Assembly (NCBI GenBank): GCA_944327845.1
Contig: CALVHN010000001.1
Location: 135,149-199,148, forward strand
Source of the DNA: an uncultured Bacilli bacterium
Lineage (GTDB): Bacteria > Bacillota_I > Bacilli_A > RFN20 > CAG-826
Direction: 5' to 3'
DNA: 64,000 bases
In this document: positions 34,511 to 42,753 of the stretch, piece after piece
How the letters are laid out: each line of letters opens with the position of its first letter
How positions within the stretch are numbered: position 1 is the stretch's first letter
Program-made: the position numbers and the translations under genes
Notes under the pieces: generated by a model
What the model was told of the DNA's origin: nothing
The model's database searches: none
What the model saw: the letters and a program-made list of their open reading frames with translations, nothing else

Positions 34511-35693
34511 TTTTTATACTATTAGTGAGATAAATGAGTTTATTAAAGAACTTTTTTATTCAGTTCCACAGTTTAAAAATATTGGATTAATTGGTGAAGT
34601 TTCTAATTATAAAGGCCAAAATAGAAGCGGGCATTGTTATTTCACTTTAAAAGATGATAGCAGCACATTGAGTGCTGTTATTTTTAAATATGATTTTAAT
34701 AATCTTGACTTTGATTTTAAAAACGGAGATGAAATTTTAGTTATTGGTAGTATTTCTTGCTATGATAAAAATGGTACATATCAAATAATTATTAATAAAG
34801 TCTTTCCTTATGGAAAAGGAAAACTTTTATTAAAAAGAGAAGAACTCAAAAATAAATTGCTTAAACTTGGTTATTTTAATAGCGAACATAAAAAAAGAAT
34901 ATCCGCTTATCCTATTAAAATTGCGATTATTACGGGATTAAATTCAGCTGCTAGCGCTGATATTAGAAAAAATTTAAAAAGAAGATGGCCAATTGCTGAG
35001 CTATACGAATTTAATACAATTGTCCAAGGAGAACAAGCTTCTAAAGACATTTTAAGAGGTTTAAATGAGGCCTGTAAAATAAATCCTGATGCAATAATTA
35101 TTGGGAGAGGCGGAGGAAGTAGCGAAGATTTATCTGCTTTTGATGATGAAGAACTTGTTAAAGCACTTTATGAATGTCCCTTTGTGACAATTTCTGCAGT
35201 AGGTCATGAAATTAACCAAAGTTTTTGTGATTTGGTTTGTGATTACTATGCTTCAACCCCAACTGGATCTTGTGAAATAGCAGTACCTGATATGGAAGAA
35301 GTTATTAATGACATAGAGCACATCTTAAATCACATCTTAGATAAAATGAATTATTATATTAAAAATAACGAAATGCTTATAATGAAAATTATAAGTAATA
35401 AACAGTTATTTAATGTTAGCTTATTAGTTGAAAAACAAATTAATAGAATTAAAGAAATTTTAAATAGAATTATTCAACTTTCTGATAAAAAAATAATATC
35501 ATTTGATGCTATCATTAAAGAAAATTTAGCTAAAATTAATTCAATAGATCCTAATAATATATTATCTAAAGGTTTTTCTTTAGTTTATAAAGGTGAAAAA
35601 TTAGTAAAATCAAAAGATGATATTAACTTGCATGATAAATTAATTCTTAAATTAAAAGATTCTGATATCGAAGTGGAGGTTACTAAAAAATAA
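34488..35693 (+). CDS. xseA: Exodeoxyribonuclease VII large subunit
   Basis: Catalytic subunit of Exo VII, which degrades single-stranded DNA. The N-terminal OB domain is recognisable (IGLIGEVSNYKGQNRSGHCYFTLKD). The catalytic domain has GLNSAASADIRKNLKRRWP and IIIGRGGGSSEDLSAFDDEELV, followed by ISAVGHEINQSFCD. A coiled-coil region follows (about residues 260-345). Length is 401. The start lies in the end of nusB, and xseB begins 1 base after the stop. Confidence 0.95.
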   Translation: MIQINNNNFYTISEINEFIKELFYSVPQFKNIGLIGEVSNYKGQNRSGHCYFTLKDDSSTLSAVIFKYDFNNLDFDFKNGDEILVIGSISCYDKNGTYQIIINKVFPYGKGKLLLKREELKNKLLKLGYFNSEHKKRISAYPIKIAIITGLNSAASADIRKNLKRRWPIAELYEFNTIVQGEQASKDILRGLNEACKINPDAIIIGRGGGSSEDLSAFDDEELVKALYECPFVTISAVGHEINQSFCDLVCDYYASTPTGSCEIAVPDMEEVINDIEHILNHILDKMNYYIKNNEMLIMKIISNKQLFNVSLLVEKQINRIKEILNRIIQLSDKKIISFDAIIKENLAKINSIDPNNILSKGFSLVYKGEKLVKSKDDINLHDKLILKLKDSDIEVEVTKK

Positions 35694-35694
35694 T

Positions 35695-35874
35695 ATGGAA
35701 GAAAAAAATAGTTTTGAAAGTAAAATGAAAAGACTTAATGAAATTTCAGATATTTTAGAAAACAATAATGAAATTGAATTAGAAGAAATGATTAAATTAA
35801 CTAAAGAGGCAAAAGAAATTGCCAAAAATTTAGAAGAGATCTTAAAAAAAGCTAAAGATGAATTAAATAGTTAA
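35695..35874 (+). CDS. xseB: Exodeoxyribonuclease VII small subunit
   Basis: A short 59-residue gene immediately after xseA. It begins MEEKNSFESKMKRLNEISDI and continues LENNNEIELEEMIKLTKEAK, matching XseB (FEe.l.rLeeIv..LE.....LeeamkL..eG..la). Two helices form the small subunit that coats the large subunit's coiled coil. The last bases of the gene form part of the repeat element at 35868. Confidence 0.92.
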   Translation: MEEKNSFESKMKRLNEISDILENNNEIELEEMIKLTKEAKEIAKNLEEILKKAKDELNS

Positions 35875-35887
35875 TTTTTAGTATAAT
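35868..35887 (+). repeat. AT-rich boundary element, copy 3
   Basis: TAGTTAATTTTTAGTATAAT is identical to 21688-21707. It overlaps the xseB stop and precedes dinB. It contains a perfect TATAAT (35882-35887), so it may act as a promoter. Confidence 0.55.
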
Positions 35888-35940
35888 TTTAGTATATAAA
35901 TAGTATAAATTATCTTTAGAAATTATAATAAAATTTGTAT

Positions 35941-37167
35941 ATGGGAAAAATAATTCTTCATATTGATTTAAATGCATTTTTTGTTCGATGTGAAGAAATT
36001 AAAAATCCAAATTTAGTTGGTAAAGCAGTTGCAATTGGGGGAGAAGGTAGAGCTGGTATTGTTTCAACTTGTTCATATATTGCAAGAAATTATGGAATTC
36101 ATTCAGGAATGCCAATGTTTCAAGCGAAAATGCTATGTAATAATTTAATAGTACTGCCTGGTGATTATAAATTTTATGAATTAATGTCTAAAGAATTTAT
36201 ATCTTATGTTAAAAAATTAACACCAATTGTTGAGAAAATATCTATCGATGAATGCTATGCTGATATTACTGAGCAATATAAAAAATTTGGTAATAATAAT
36301 ATTTATTCTTTTTTAAGAAAGTTTCAATATGGGTTATTTAGAACCACACAATTAAAATGTTCCATTGGTGTTGCATGTACAAAGTTTTTGGCAAAAATGG
36401 GAAGTGACTATAAAAAACCAATGGGAATTACAATAATTCGAAATAGAGATATTCCTAACATTTTATTTCCATTACCTATTAAAGATTATTATGGCATTGG
36501 AATTAAAACTACTAAAAAGCTTGAAGAAATAAATATTCATACAATAGGTGATTTATATAATAGTCTTAAATTTCAAAACGATAGCAAAGTAGAATCTATT
36601 TTAGGAAAATTTTCCAGTTCTATAATTAACAATCTTGAAGGAAAAGGGGATGATTTGGTCTCAACTAAAGCTGATCCTCAAAAATCAATAGGAACTACTA
36701 GAACCTTATCATTTGATACGAATGATATTGATTATTTAAGAAATGTTTTAATAAAAGAATTCGATAGAATTTATAGTGAATTAATAAAACAAAATAAATT
36801 ATGTCGAACAATTGATATAGTTTTTAAAAACGCTTTTTACGATGATTCTTTTAAAACTAAAAGCTTTTCAAAGTCTCTAGTTAATTTAACTGATAAAAGA
36901 GACATTTTGTTGAATGAAACTTTAAAATTATATGAAAAAAGTTATACAAAATATTTTGTCGATCCTGAAATAATGATTAGATTAATTGGCATATCTTTTT
37001 CTAATCTTGAAGATAAAGCACATGCAACAGTTCAAATGACTTTTGAAAATTATCAAGAATATGAAAAAACAGATGAGACTATACTTTTAATTAACGAATT
37101 CAATCGAAAAGCAAAAAAGAAAATTTTAATGCGTGCAAGTGAGGCAAAGAAAAATCATGGAAATTAA
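35941..37167 (+). CDS. dinB: DNA polymerase IV (Y-family)
   Basis: Error-prone translesion polymerase. Catalytic motifs are HIDLNAFFVRCEE (metal-binding Asp) and KISIDECYADIT (Asp-Glu pair). Palm, thumb (FPLPIKDYYGIGIKTTKKLEEI) and little-finger regions are present. Length from ATG 35941 is 408 residues. A TTG six bases upstream is in frame but less likely. The upstream gap of 66 bases has TATAAT-like sequences. No beta-clamp motif is obvious at the C-terminus. The end overlaps xerD. Confidence 0.93.
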   Translation: MGKIILHIDLNAFFVRCEEIKNPNLVGKAVAIGGEGRAGIVSTCSYIARNYGIHSGMPMFQAKMLCNNLIVLPGDYKFYELMSKEFISYVKKLTPIVEKISIDECYADITEQYKKFGNNNIYSFLRKFQYGLFRTTQLKCSIGVACTKFLAKMGSDYKKPMGITIIRNRDIPNILFPLPIKDYYGIGIKTTKKLEEINIHTIGDLYNSLKFQNDSKVESILGKFSSSIINNLEGKGDDLVSTKADPQKSIGTTRTLSFDTNDIDYLRNVLIKEFDRIYSELIKQNKLCRTIDIVFKNAFYDDSFKTKSFSKSLVNLTDKRDILLNETLKLYEKSYTKYFVDPEIMIRLIGISFSNLEDKAHATVQMTFENYQEYEKTDETILLINEFNRKAKKKILMRASEAKKNHGN

Positions 37168-38038
37168 TGAAGCATTTGAAAAATTCTATGATTATTGTCT
37201 TTTTCAAAAAGGATTAACAGCTAATACAATAAAAAGCTATCGATATGATTTAAAAATATTTTTAAATTTCTTCCCTTATATCAAATCAGTTGAGGATCTA
37301 AATAAAGATTTGATTGATGAATTTATTGTCTATCAATCAATTAAAAATTTAAATGTTAATACCATTAAAAGACGCATATCTACGTTAATTAATTTTTATA
37401 TATTTTTAGATGAAGAAAATATAAAAAATAATTTAATAAAGTTTGTTGACTATGATTTTAAGGAAGCTAAACTTCCAGAATTTTTAACTGTGGATGAAGT
37501 AAAAATGATGTTAGATTCTTTTGATTTAAGCGAAAAAGATGGACTTCGCGATAAAACGATATTTAATTTATTATATTCATGTGGATTAAGGGCTAGCGAA
37601 TTAATTAATTTAAAAGTAAGCGACATTAATTTTAAAGAAAAGTTATTAAAAGTAAAAGGAAAAGGCGAAAAAATGCGATTAATCGCTATTAGAGAGCCTT
37701 GTTTAACTGATATTCAAACATTTTTAAATTATACAAGAATTTCAAGAAATAAAATTAAAACTAATTTTTTATTTTATAATTCAAGAGGAAAACAACTTAC
37801 TAGACAAACAATATTTAAAATAATTAAAAAAGCTGCAAATAAATCAGGTATAACAAAAAGAATCTATCCGCATATTTTAAGACATTCTTTTGCTACCCAT
37901 CTAATTGAAAATGGTGCACCTATAAGAACTGTTCAGCAATTATTAGGGCATAAAAATATTGCGACAACAGAAATTTATACGCATTTATCTCAATCTGCAG
38001 CTTTAAAGTCTTACAATTTGTATTGGAATAAAAAGTAA
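37157..38038 (+). CDS. xerD: Tyrosine recombinase XerD-like
   Basis: Site-specific recombinase, probably for chromosome dimer resolution at dif. The N-terminal SAM-like core-binding domain reads FQKGLTANTIKSYRYDLKIF. Catalytic residues are Arg in LLYSCGLRASELINL, His-x-x-Arg in HILRHSFATHL, the second His in QQLLGHKNIATT, and Tyr in EIYTHL. Length from ATG 37157 is 293 residues, typical for Xer. deoB follows, as in Bacillus xerD-drm, which supports a housekeeping XerD over a phage integrase. It overlaps dinB by 11 bases. Confidence 0.92.
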   Translation: MEINEAFEKFYDYCLFQKGLTANTIKSYRYDLKIFLNFFPYIKSVEDLNKDLIDEFIVYQSIKNLNVNTIKRRISTLINFYIFLDEENIKNNLIKFVDYDFKEAKLPEFLTVDEVKMMLDSFDLSEKDGLRDKTIFNLLYSCGLRASELINLKVSDINFKEKLLKVKGKGEKMRLIAIREPCLTDIQTFLNYTRISRNKIKTNFLFYNSRGKQLTRQTIFKIIKKAANKSGITKRIYPHILRHSFATHLIENGAPIRTVQQLLGHKNIATTEIYTHLSQSAALKSYNLYWNKK

Positions 38039-38063
38039 ACTATAATTTTATGAGGTGAAAATT

Positions 38064-39278
38064 ATGAATAAATATAAACGTGTTTTTTTAATTGTAATGG
38101 ATAGTTTAGGAATAGGAAATGCCAAAGATGCAGATAAGTTTTTCCAAAATAAGGATATCAATGATTTTGGTAGTAATACCTTCAAACATATTTCCGAAAA
38201 ATATCATTTAAATATCCCTACTCTTGAGAGCTTAGGAATTAATGATCTTGTCGATATTGATTATTTAAAAAAAGTAAAACATTCTAATAGTTTTTCTTTA
38301 AAGTTAAATGAAAGTAGTCTTGGGAAAGATACTATGACAGGCCACTGGGAAATGATGGGAATTTTAACAACTAAGCCATTTCAAACATTTACCGAAACCG
38401 GTTTTCCTAAAGAATTAATTGATGAACTTGAAAAAGAAACCGGTCATCAATTTATTGGCAATTATGCAGCAAGTGGTACTACAATTCTTGATGATTTAGG
38501 TGAAAAATCTTTGCTAGAAAATAAATTAATTATTTATACAAGTAGTGATTCAGTACTTCAAATTTGCGGAAATGAAGATACTTTAGGACTTGATGAACTA
38601 TATAGAGTCTGTGAAATTGCAAGAAAACTTACTTTAAGACCTGAATGGTTTGTGGGAAGAGTTATTGCTCGTCCGTTCGTTGGAACAAAAAAAGGAAGTT
38701 TTAAAAGAACATCTAATAGACACGACTACACAATTTCTCCAACAGGAATAACAGCAATGAACATACTTAAAGATAATAACTTTCAAGTAAATTGTGTTGG
38801 AAAAATTAACGATATTTTTAATGGAAGTGGTGTTACATCAACTGTTCATACTATATCAAATATTGATGGTATGAATAAAACAATCAACTTAGCTAATAAT
38901 AAAGCATTTGATGAAGGACTTTGCTTTGTTAATTTAGTTGAATTTGATAGCGAATTTGGTCATAGAAGAAATCCAATAGGTTATGCTAAAGCTATTGAGG
39001 ATTTTGATAGCAAATTAAATGAATTAATTAACTGTTTAAATGATGATGATTTATTAATGATTACTGCTGATCATGGAAATGATCCTACTTGGAAAGGGAC
39101 AGATCATACAAGAGAACAAGTACCATTAATTATCTATTCTAAAAATATTAAAAATGGATGTTTATTAAATGAAAGAAGTTCTTTTGCTGATATTGGAGAT
39201 ACAATTTTAACTAATTTTAATTTAACTAAGGATAAAACTATGATAGGAAAACCTATTATGGAAGTAATTAATAAATAA
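38064..39278 (+). CDS. deoB: Phosphopentomutase
   Basis: Interconverts ribose-1- and ribose-5-phosphate (or the deoxy forms) in nucleoside salvage. It is an alkaline-phosphatase-fold metalloenzyme: VFLIVMDSLGIGNAKDA with the first metal Asp, GKDTMTGHWEMMG with the phosphothreonine, EFDSEFGHRRNPIGYA, and ITADHGNDPTWKGTDHTREQVP with the metal-binding Asp-His set. Length from ATG 38064 is 404 residues. An in-frame GTG at 38055 is part of the AGGTGA ribosome site. It neighbours xerD and may be in the same operon. Confidence 0.96.
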   Translation: MNKYKRVFLIVMDSLGIGNAKDADKFFQNKDINDFGSNTFKHISEKYHLNIPTLESLGINDLVDIDYLKKVKHSNSFSLKLNESSLGKDTMTGHWEMMGILTTKPFQTFTETGFPKELIDELEKETGHQFIGNYAASGTTILDDLGEKSLLENKLIIYTSSDSVLQICGNEDTLGLDELYRVCEIARKLTLRPEWFVGRVIARPFVGTKKGSFKRTSNRHDYTISPTGITAMNILKDNNFQVNCVGKINDIFNGSGVTSTVHTISNIDGMNKTINLANNKAFDEGLCFVNLVEFDSEFGHRRNPIGYAKAIEDFDSKLNELINCLNDDDLLMITADHGNDPTWKGTDHTREQVPLIIYSKNIKNGCLLNERSSFADIGDTILTNFNLTKDKTMIGKPIMEVINK

Positions 39279-39291
39279 GTGGGGTTTAAAA

Positions 39292-40263
39292 ATGAATAAG
39301 AAATTGATAAATAAAATATTTATTTTAGGATTAATAATTGTTCCTTTAGTATCCTGTGATAATAATAACAATAATACATCTTATACCATATTATCTCCTC
39401 AAGGAGCGCCGACTTTAGCTTTATATGATGAAATAATAAAAGGTACAGTAACTACAACTCAAAATACTTCAGATATCCCTTTAGAAATGCAAAAAACTGA
39501 TTCATATGATTTTGTCGTTTTTGATTCAATTAATGCATTAAAACTAATTCATAATGCAAAAAAAGCTAATTATACATACTTAGAAATGTTGACTACTGGG
39601 AATTTTTATTTAGTTGGTTTAAATAAAAGTGAAGGAGAAAAACCTGAAGCTGGAGATTATGTTGTAAGTTTCGGAGAAGGGGGAGTAACTGATGAAACTT
39701 TTAAATATCTTTTCCCAGAAATATATGATGGTAATTATGTACATTATGTTCAAGCGGTTAGTGATGTTGCTCCAATTATTATGAGTGGCAAACATGAAAA
39801 TAATACTGTAGATTGGTGCTTTTTTGCTCAACCTGCATTATTCAATGTTTTAAATAATTTAAATAATGATGATAACCCAGATAATGATATTAATGTTTTT
39901 TATAATGTTTTAGATTTAGTAAAAGAAAAATCTAATAACAAACTTGATTTTATTCCACAAGCTGGTTTATTTGTTAAAAATTCTTTTTTAGAAAACAATC
40001 CTGATGTTGTTAATAATGTTAAAAATAATATTAAAAAATCGATGGACAATATTATAAATAATTATGAAGATGTGTACGATACAATTAAAAAACTTGATCA
40101 AAATACATTAAGTAAGTTCGGAACATTAAATTTAAATATTTTTAATTATTATAAAGAAAATACTTATAAGGAATTTGGTATTACAACTAAGGATGATATT
40201 TCAATTTCTGATATTAATGAATTTTTAACTACCATAGGTTCAACAACAAAAATTAATAATTAA
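39292..40263 (+). CDS. ABC transporter substrate-binding lipoprotein (TauA/SsuA-like)
   Basis: The N-terminal signal peptide ends in a lipobox VPLVSC (Cys about residue 23), followed by an Asn-rich linker, so it should be anchored to the outer face of the membrane after LspA processing. SPQGAPTLALYDEI and DFVVFDSINALKL fit type 2 periplasmic-binding folds of the TauA/SsuA/NMT1 group. The ligand cannot be inferred. The gene ends 1 base before the permease start. No ATPase gene follows. Length is 323 residues. Confidence 0.75.
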   Translation: MNKKLINKIFILGLIIVPLVSCDNNNNNTSYTILSPQGAPTLALYDEIIKGTVTTTQNTSDIPLEMQKTDSYDFVVFDSINALKLIHNAKKANYTYLEMLTTGNFYLVGLNKSEGEKPEAGDYVVSFGEGGVTDETFKYLFPEIYDGNYVHYVQAVSDVAPIIMSGKHENNTVDWCFFAQPALFNVLNNLNNDDNPDNDINVFYNVLDLVKEKSNNKLDFIPQAGLFVKNSFLENNPDVVNNVKNNIKKSMDNIINNYEDVYDTIKKLDQNTLSKFGTLNLNIFNYYKENTYKEFGITTKDDISISDINEFLTTIGSTTKINN

Positions 40264-41042
40264 TGAACATTTTCAAAAAAACTGAAATAAATAAAAAAAT
40301 CAAAAACACTTTTTATTTAATAATAGGGATTATATTATTTATTTCTTTATGGGAAATTTTAAGCTTAAGCATTAATGAATCTAATATTTTTCCAGATTTT
40401 TTTAGAACAGTTAGAAATACATATTCTATATTATGCGATGGGACCATTTATTTTTCAATTTTAACAAGTTTAGGAATTGCTCTTTTAGGCATTGTTATTT
40501 CTTTTATTTTGGGAGTAATTTTTGGTTGCATAAGTGGATTTGTTAAACCATTTGAAAAAATGTTTTTACCGTTTGTTACTTTTTTTAAGATTGTTCCGAC
40601 TGCATGCATAATTATTATGCTAATTATTTTTTCTAAAAGTTTGTTTAGTTACATAATAATTGTTTTTTTAATTGTGTTTCCTATTATTTATGAAAATACT
40701 TTAAAAGGTATAAAAAGTATTGATCAAAATATTATCCTTTCATTAAGACTTGAAGGGATTTATAAATCTAATTCAATTTTTAAGGTGATTATTCCAACAA
40801 TTTCTCCATTTGTTGGTGCGGGATTAGCTTCTGGAATAGGCATCGGTTTAAAAGTTGAAATTATGTCTGAAATATTAATAGGGAGTGATGCTTTCCGTGG
40901 AATTGGGTATCTTATATACCAAGTAAGAGCTGTAACTTTTAACTACATAGATATTTATTCTTATGTTTTAATTACATTTTTTATTTTCTTAATTTTGGAT
41001 TTGATTATTTATTTTATTAAAAAATATATTTTTAAAAATTAA
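40263..41042 (+). CDS. ABC transporter permease (nitrate/sulfonate/taurine type)
   Basis: The 259-residue protein has about six membrane helices. The binding-protein-dependent transport signature is visible in SLRLEGIYKSNSIFKVIIPTISP-like sequence (EAA loop; about residues 160-180) and GLKVEIMSEILIGSDAFRGIGYL, as in TauC/SsuC proteins. It overlaps the lipoprotein stop by 1 base, so the two form a transport unit. The cognate ATPase must be elsewhere or shared. Confidence 0.82.
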   Translation: MNIFKKTEINKKIKNTFYLIIGIILFISLWEILSLSINESNIFPDFFRTVRNTYSILCDGTIYFSILTSLGIALLGIVISFILGVIFGCISGFVKPFEKMFLPFVTFFKIVPTACIIIMLIIFSKSLFSYIIIVFLIVFPIIYENTLKGIKSIDQNIILSLRLEGIYKSNSIFKVIIPTISPFVGAGLASGIGIGLKVEIMSEILIGSDAFRGIGYLIYQVRAVTFNYIDIYSYVLITFFIFLILDLIIYFIKKYIFKN

Positions 41043-41050
41043 TGGGAAAT

Positions 41051-41076
41051 TTTCTTCTTTAATTGCATCTTGTTAT
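41051..41076 (+). promoter_or_regulatory. Shared upstream block B (putative promoter or operator)
   Basis: It contains TTGCATCTTGTTAT at 41063-41076, identical to 16908-16921, with similar flanking TTTTC.TCTTT. It ends 16 bases before the ATG at 41093, the same geometry as copy A. Confidence 0.5.
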
Positions 41077-41092
41077 TAGAAGAGGTGAAAAA

Positions 41093-41587
41093 ATGAAAGA
41101 TGCAGATTGTTTAGAAGTTAAGGCTAAAGACGCGAATAAAAGATTAAAATCTTTTAATAAAAAAGAGGTGAAAGTGATTAACTTAATTTTAAGAAAAGGA
41201 GAAATTAGGAAATATGTAAAAAATTTAAACTTTTTTGGAGACTATAATCTTGGTTATTGTGTAATTTTAGATGATTCATATCTATTAAATGAAAAAGTAT
41301 TGATATGTCCATTGATTGAAATTAATGAGATTCAATTAAACAATATCTATATGAGCTTATCAGATATAAATGATCTCTTAATCGACGGGCATAAAATGGT
41401 TGCTTCGATATCTGATATAAAATTTATTAGTAAAAGAAAGTTTATAGAATATCTTGATAATGTAGATTTAAATGCACCGATAAAAGTTATTGATTTAGTT
41501 ATAGTTGCGAAAATTATTACAAATTATGCTAATATGCTTTCTAAAATTATTTTAAAAATTAAAAAAGAAAAAATCCTAACATGTTAA
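41093..41587 (+). CDS. Possible PemK/MazF-like protein
   Basis: The 164-residue protein has a basic N-terminus. A weak match to MazF/PemK folds can be laid out: LRKGEIRKYVKNL (like RGDVYFADL), GYCVILDDSYLLNEKVLICPLI (like RPVLVIQND...VIVAPIT), and HKMVASISDIKFISKRKF (like DSVILLEQIRTIDKQRL). The SEQGG catalytic loop is not preserved. No antitoxin gene is adjacent. The ATG at 41093 follows AGAGGTG; an in-frame TTG at 41063 lies inside the shared regulatory block and is rejected. Function unknown; MazF-like is a hypothesis. Confidence 0.4.
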   Translation: MKDADCLEVKAKDANKRLKSFNKKEVKVINLILRKGEIRKYVKNLNFFGDYNLGYCVILDDSYLLNEKVLICPLIEINEIQLNNIYMSLSDINDLLIDGHKMVASISDIKFISKRKFIEYLDNVDLNAPIKVIDLVIVAKIITNYANMLSKIILKIKKEKILTC

Positions 41588-41796
41588 TAATAGTAGTTTT
41601 TTAGTAATAAAATAGTAGTTAATAAGTATATTAAATGTTTAAAACTTTTTAAAAAAAGAAATATTTTATTTGATTTTAAATTATTTAAACTTTTAAAAAC
41701 ATCCACTTTTATCGCAATAATTTTAGCTTTTTTAACATAATATATATTATACGAAGTTATATAATATCTATTATTCATTGTTTGTATTCTTTTTAT
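41588..41796. other. Convergent intergenic region, no gene seen
   Basis: 209 very AT-rich bases separate two converging transcription units. It holds runs resembling TTTTTAGTAATAA near 41596 and a short palindrome ATAATATATATTAT near 41737-41750. A 64-codon minus-strand frame here lacks a ribosome site and recognisable features, so I see no gene and no convincing GC-rich terminator. Confidence 0.5.
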
Positions 41797-42414
41797 TTAC
41801 GGCAGATAAAATTTTATACATTCATCTGTAAACTTATTCTTATAATCAATATTATTTCTATTAAAATATTTGATATTATCTTTCAACACTTCTTTAAAAC
41901 CTGAAAGAAAGTTCATTTTCATCTCTTCAATAAGGATTCTAGAATCAAAGCCTCTTAAAGGATCTATTTTATCTGATGCATAAAGTATTATTGCGATAGG
42001 AGACATATTTGAACTTCCTGTACAATGAAATCTAATAGCATCATCAACGATGTTATCATTAAAAGCAAAATATTCATGAATGATTATTGGACACGCAAAT
42101 GAATGATAGGAAAATCTAGGCATTGAATTAAAATCTTGGGAATTATAATTCTTTTTACAAATATCTTCTAATTTAAATAAACTTACATTTTTACAAAAAT
42201 CATGTAGTAAAGCTGAAAAACATAATTTAGTTAAATCATCGTTTGTTAATCTATTAGCTTTGCCTATTTCAAAACATAAATTCATAACGCTAAGAGAATG
42301 ATTAAACCTTTTTTCATCATTCAAAGATGCCTTTAAAAGTAATAAAGAGGTTTCTTCAACCTCTACTACTTCTTGTTTGATTTTAATTACTTCATTAATA
42401 CTTAACTTATTCAT
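41797..42414 (-). CDS. yqeK: YqeK-type HD phosphohydrolase (probable Ap4A hydrolase)
   Basis: Bacterial YqeK proteins hydrolyse diadenosine tetraphosphate symmetrically. The HD motif is in CFSALLHDFCKN, with an upstream metal-binding His in RFNHSLSVMN and later His in FSYHSFACPI and IRFHCTGSSNMS. SDKIDPLRGFDSR is a typical YqeK block. Length is 205 residues. It is the last gene of the minus-strand yqeG-yqeH-yhbY-yqeK cluster. In Bacillus, nadD lies just before yqeK and rsfS after it; both are absent here. Confidence 0.87.
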   Translation of the reverse strand: MNKLSINEVIKIKQEVVEVEETSLLLLKASLNDEKRFNHSLSVMNLCFEIGKANRLTNDDLTKLCFSALLHDFCKNVSLFKLEDICKKNYNSQDFNSMPRFSYHSFACPIIIHEYFAFNDNIVDDAIRFHCTGSSNMSPIAIILYASDKIDPLRGFDSRILIEEMKMNFLSGFKEVLKDNIKYFNRNNIDYKNKFTDECIKFYLP

Positions 42415-42418
42415 TGAT

Positions 42419-42739
42419 TTAATTTTGTATTTTATCTAGTTCAAGTTTTATCGAATTTTTCAACTTAGTATTAGCTTTAAAAACAGTAATTACATTACCA
42501 ACACTATTGATTAGTTCTACATTCAACGCAGAAACAATATCTAGTATTAATTCTTGTTTATCTTTATTATCTAATGCACTCTTTAAGAAAGAAATCTTAA
42601 TTATTTCATGTTTTGTTAGAGCGTTTCTAAGAGTTGATAGAACATTTTGATCTATTGTATCTTTACCAATATTAAATTTTAAAATCTCATGTTGTTGAGA
42701 ATATTTTTTTAAAAAATCTTTTTGTTTTCTATTTAACAT
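42419..42739 (-). CDS. yhbY: YhbY-family (CRM domain) RNA-binding protein
   Basis: The 106-residue protein begins MLNRKQKDFLKKYSQQHEIL and contains FNIGKDTIDQNVLSTLRNAL and EIIKISFLKS, matching the CRM fold of YhbY/YqeI (L...qr.yLr..a..l.p...iGk.Gl). It binds pre-50S particles in known relatives. The usual GxxG loop (GKNG) reads GKDT, so the RNA-contact loop is modified. It sits between yqeH and yqeK as in Bacillus. Confidence 0.8.
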   Translation of the reverse strand: MLNRKQKDFLKKYSQQHEILKFNIGKDTIDQNVLSTLRNALTKHEIIKISFLKSALDNKDKQELILDIVSALNVELINSVGNVITVFKANTKLKNSIKLELDKIQN

Positions 42740-42753
42740 AATCTACTCTTTCT

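Noticed and set aside
37157-38038. Tyrosine recombinase as a sign of a mobile element
   Set aside because: Its length, motifs and xerD-deoB linkage fit a chromosomal XerD; no att repeats, phage genes or composition change nearby.
41737-41750. Palindrome ATAATATATATTAT between convergent units
   Set aside because: Short and made only of A and T; expected by chance in this composition.
41584-41778. 64-codon minus-strand frame after yqeK, where rsfS would be expected
   Set aside because: No ribosome site, composition like random AT-rich sequence, and no resemblance to RsfS or any other family.
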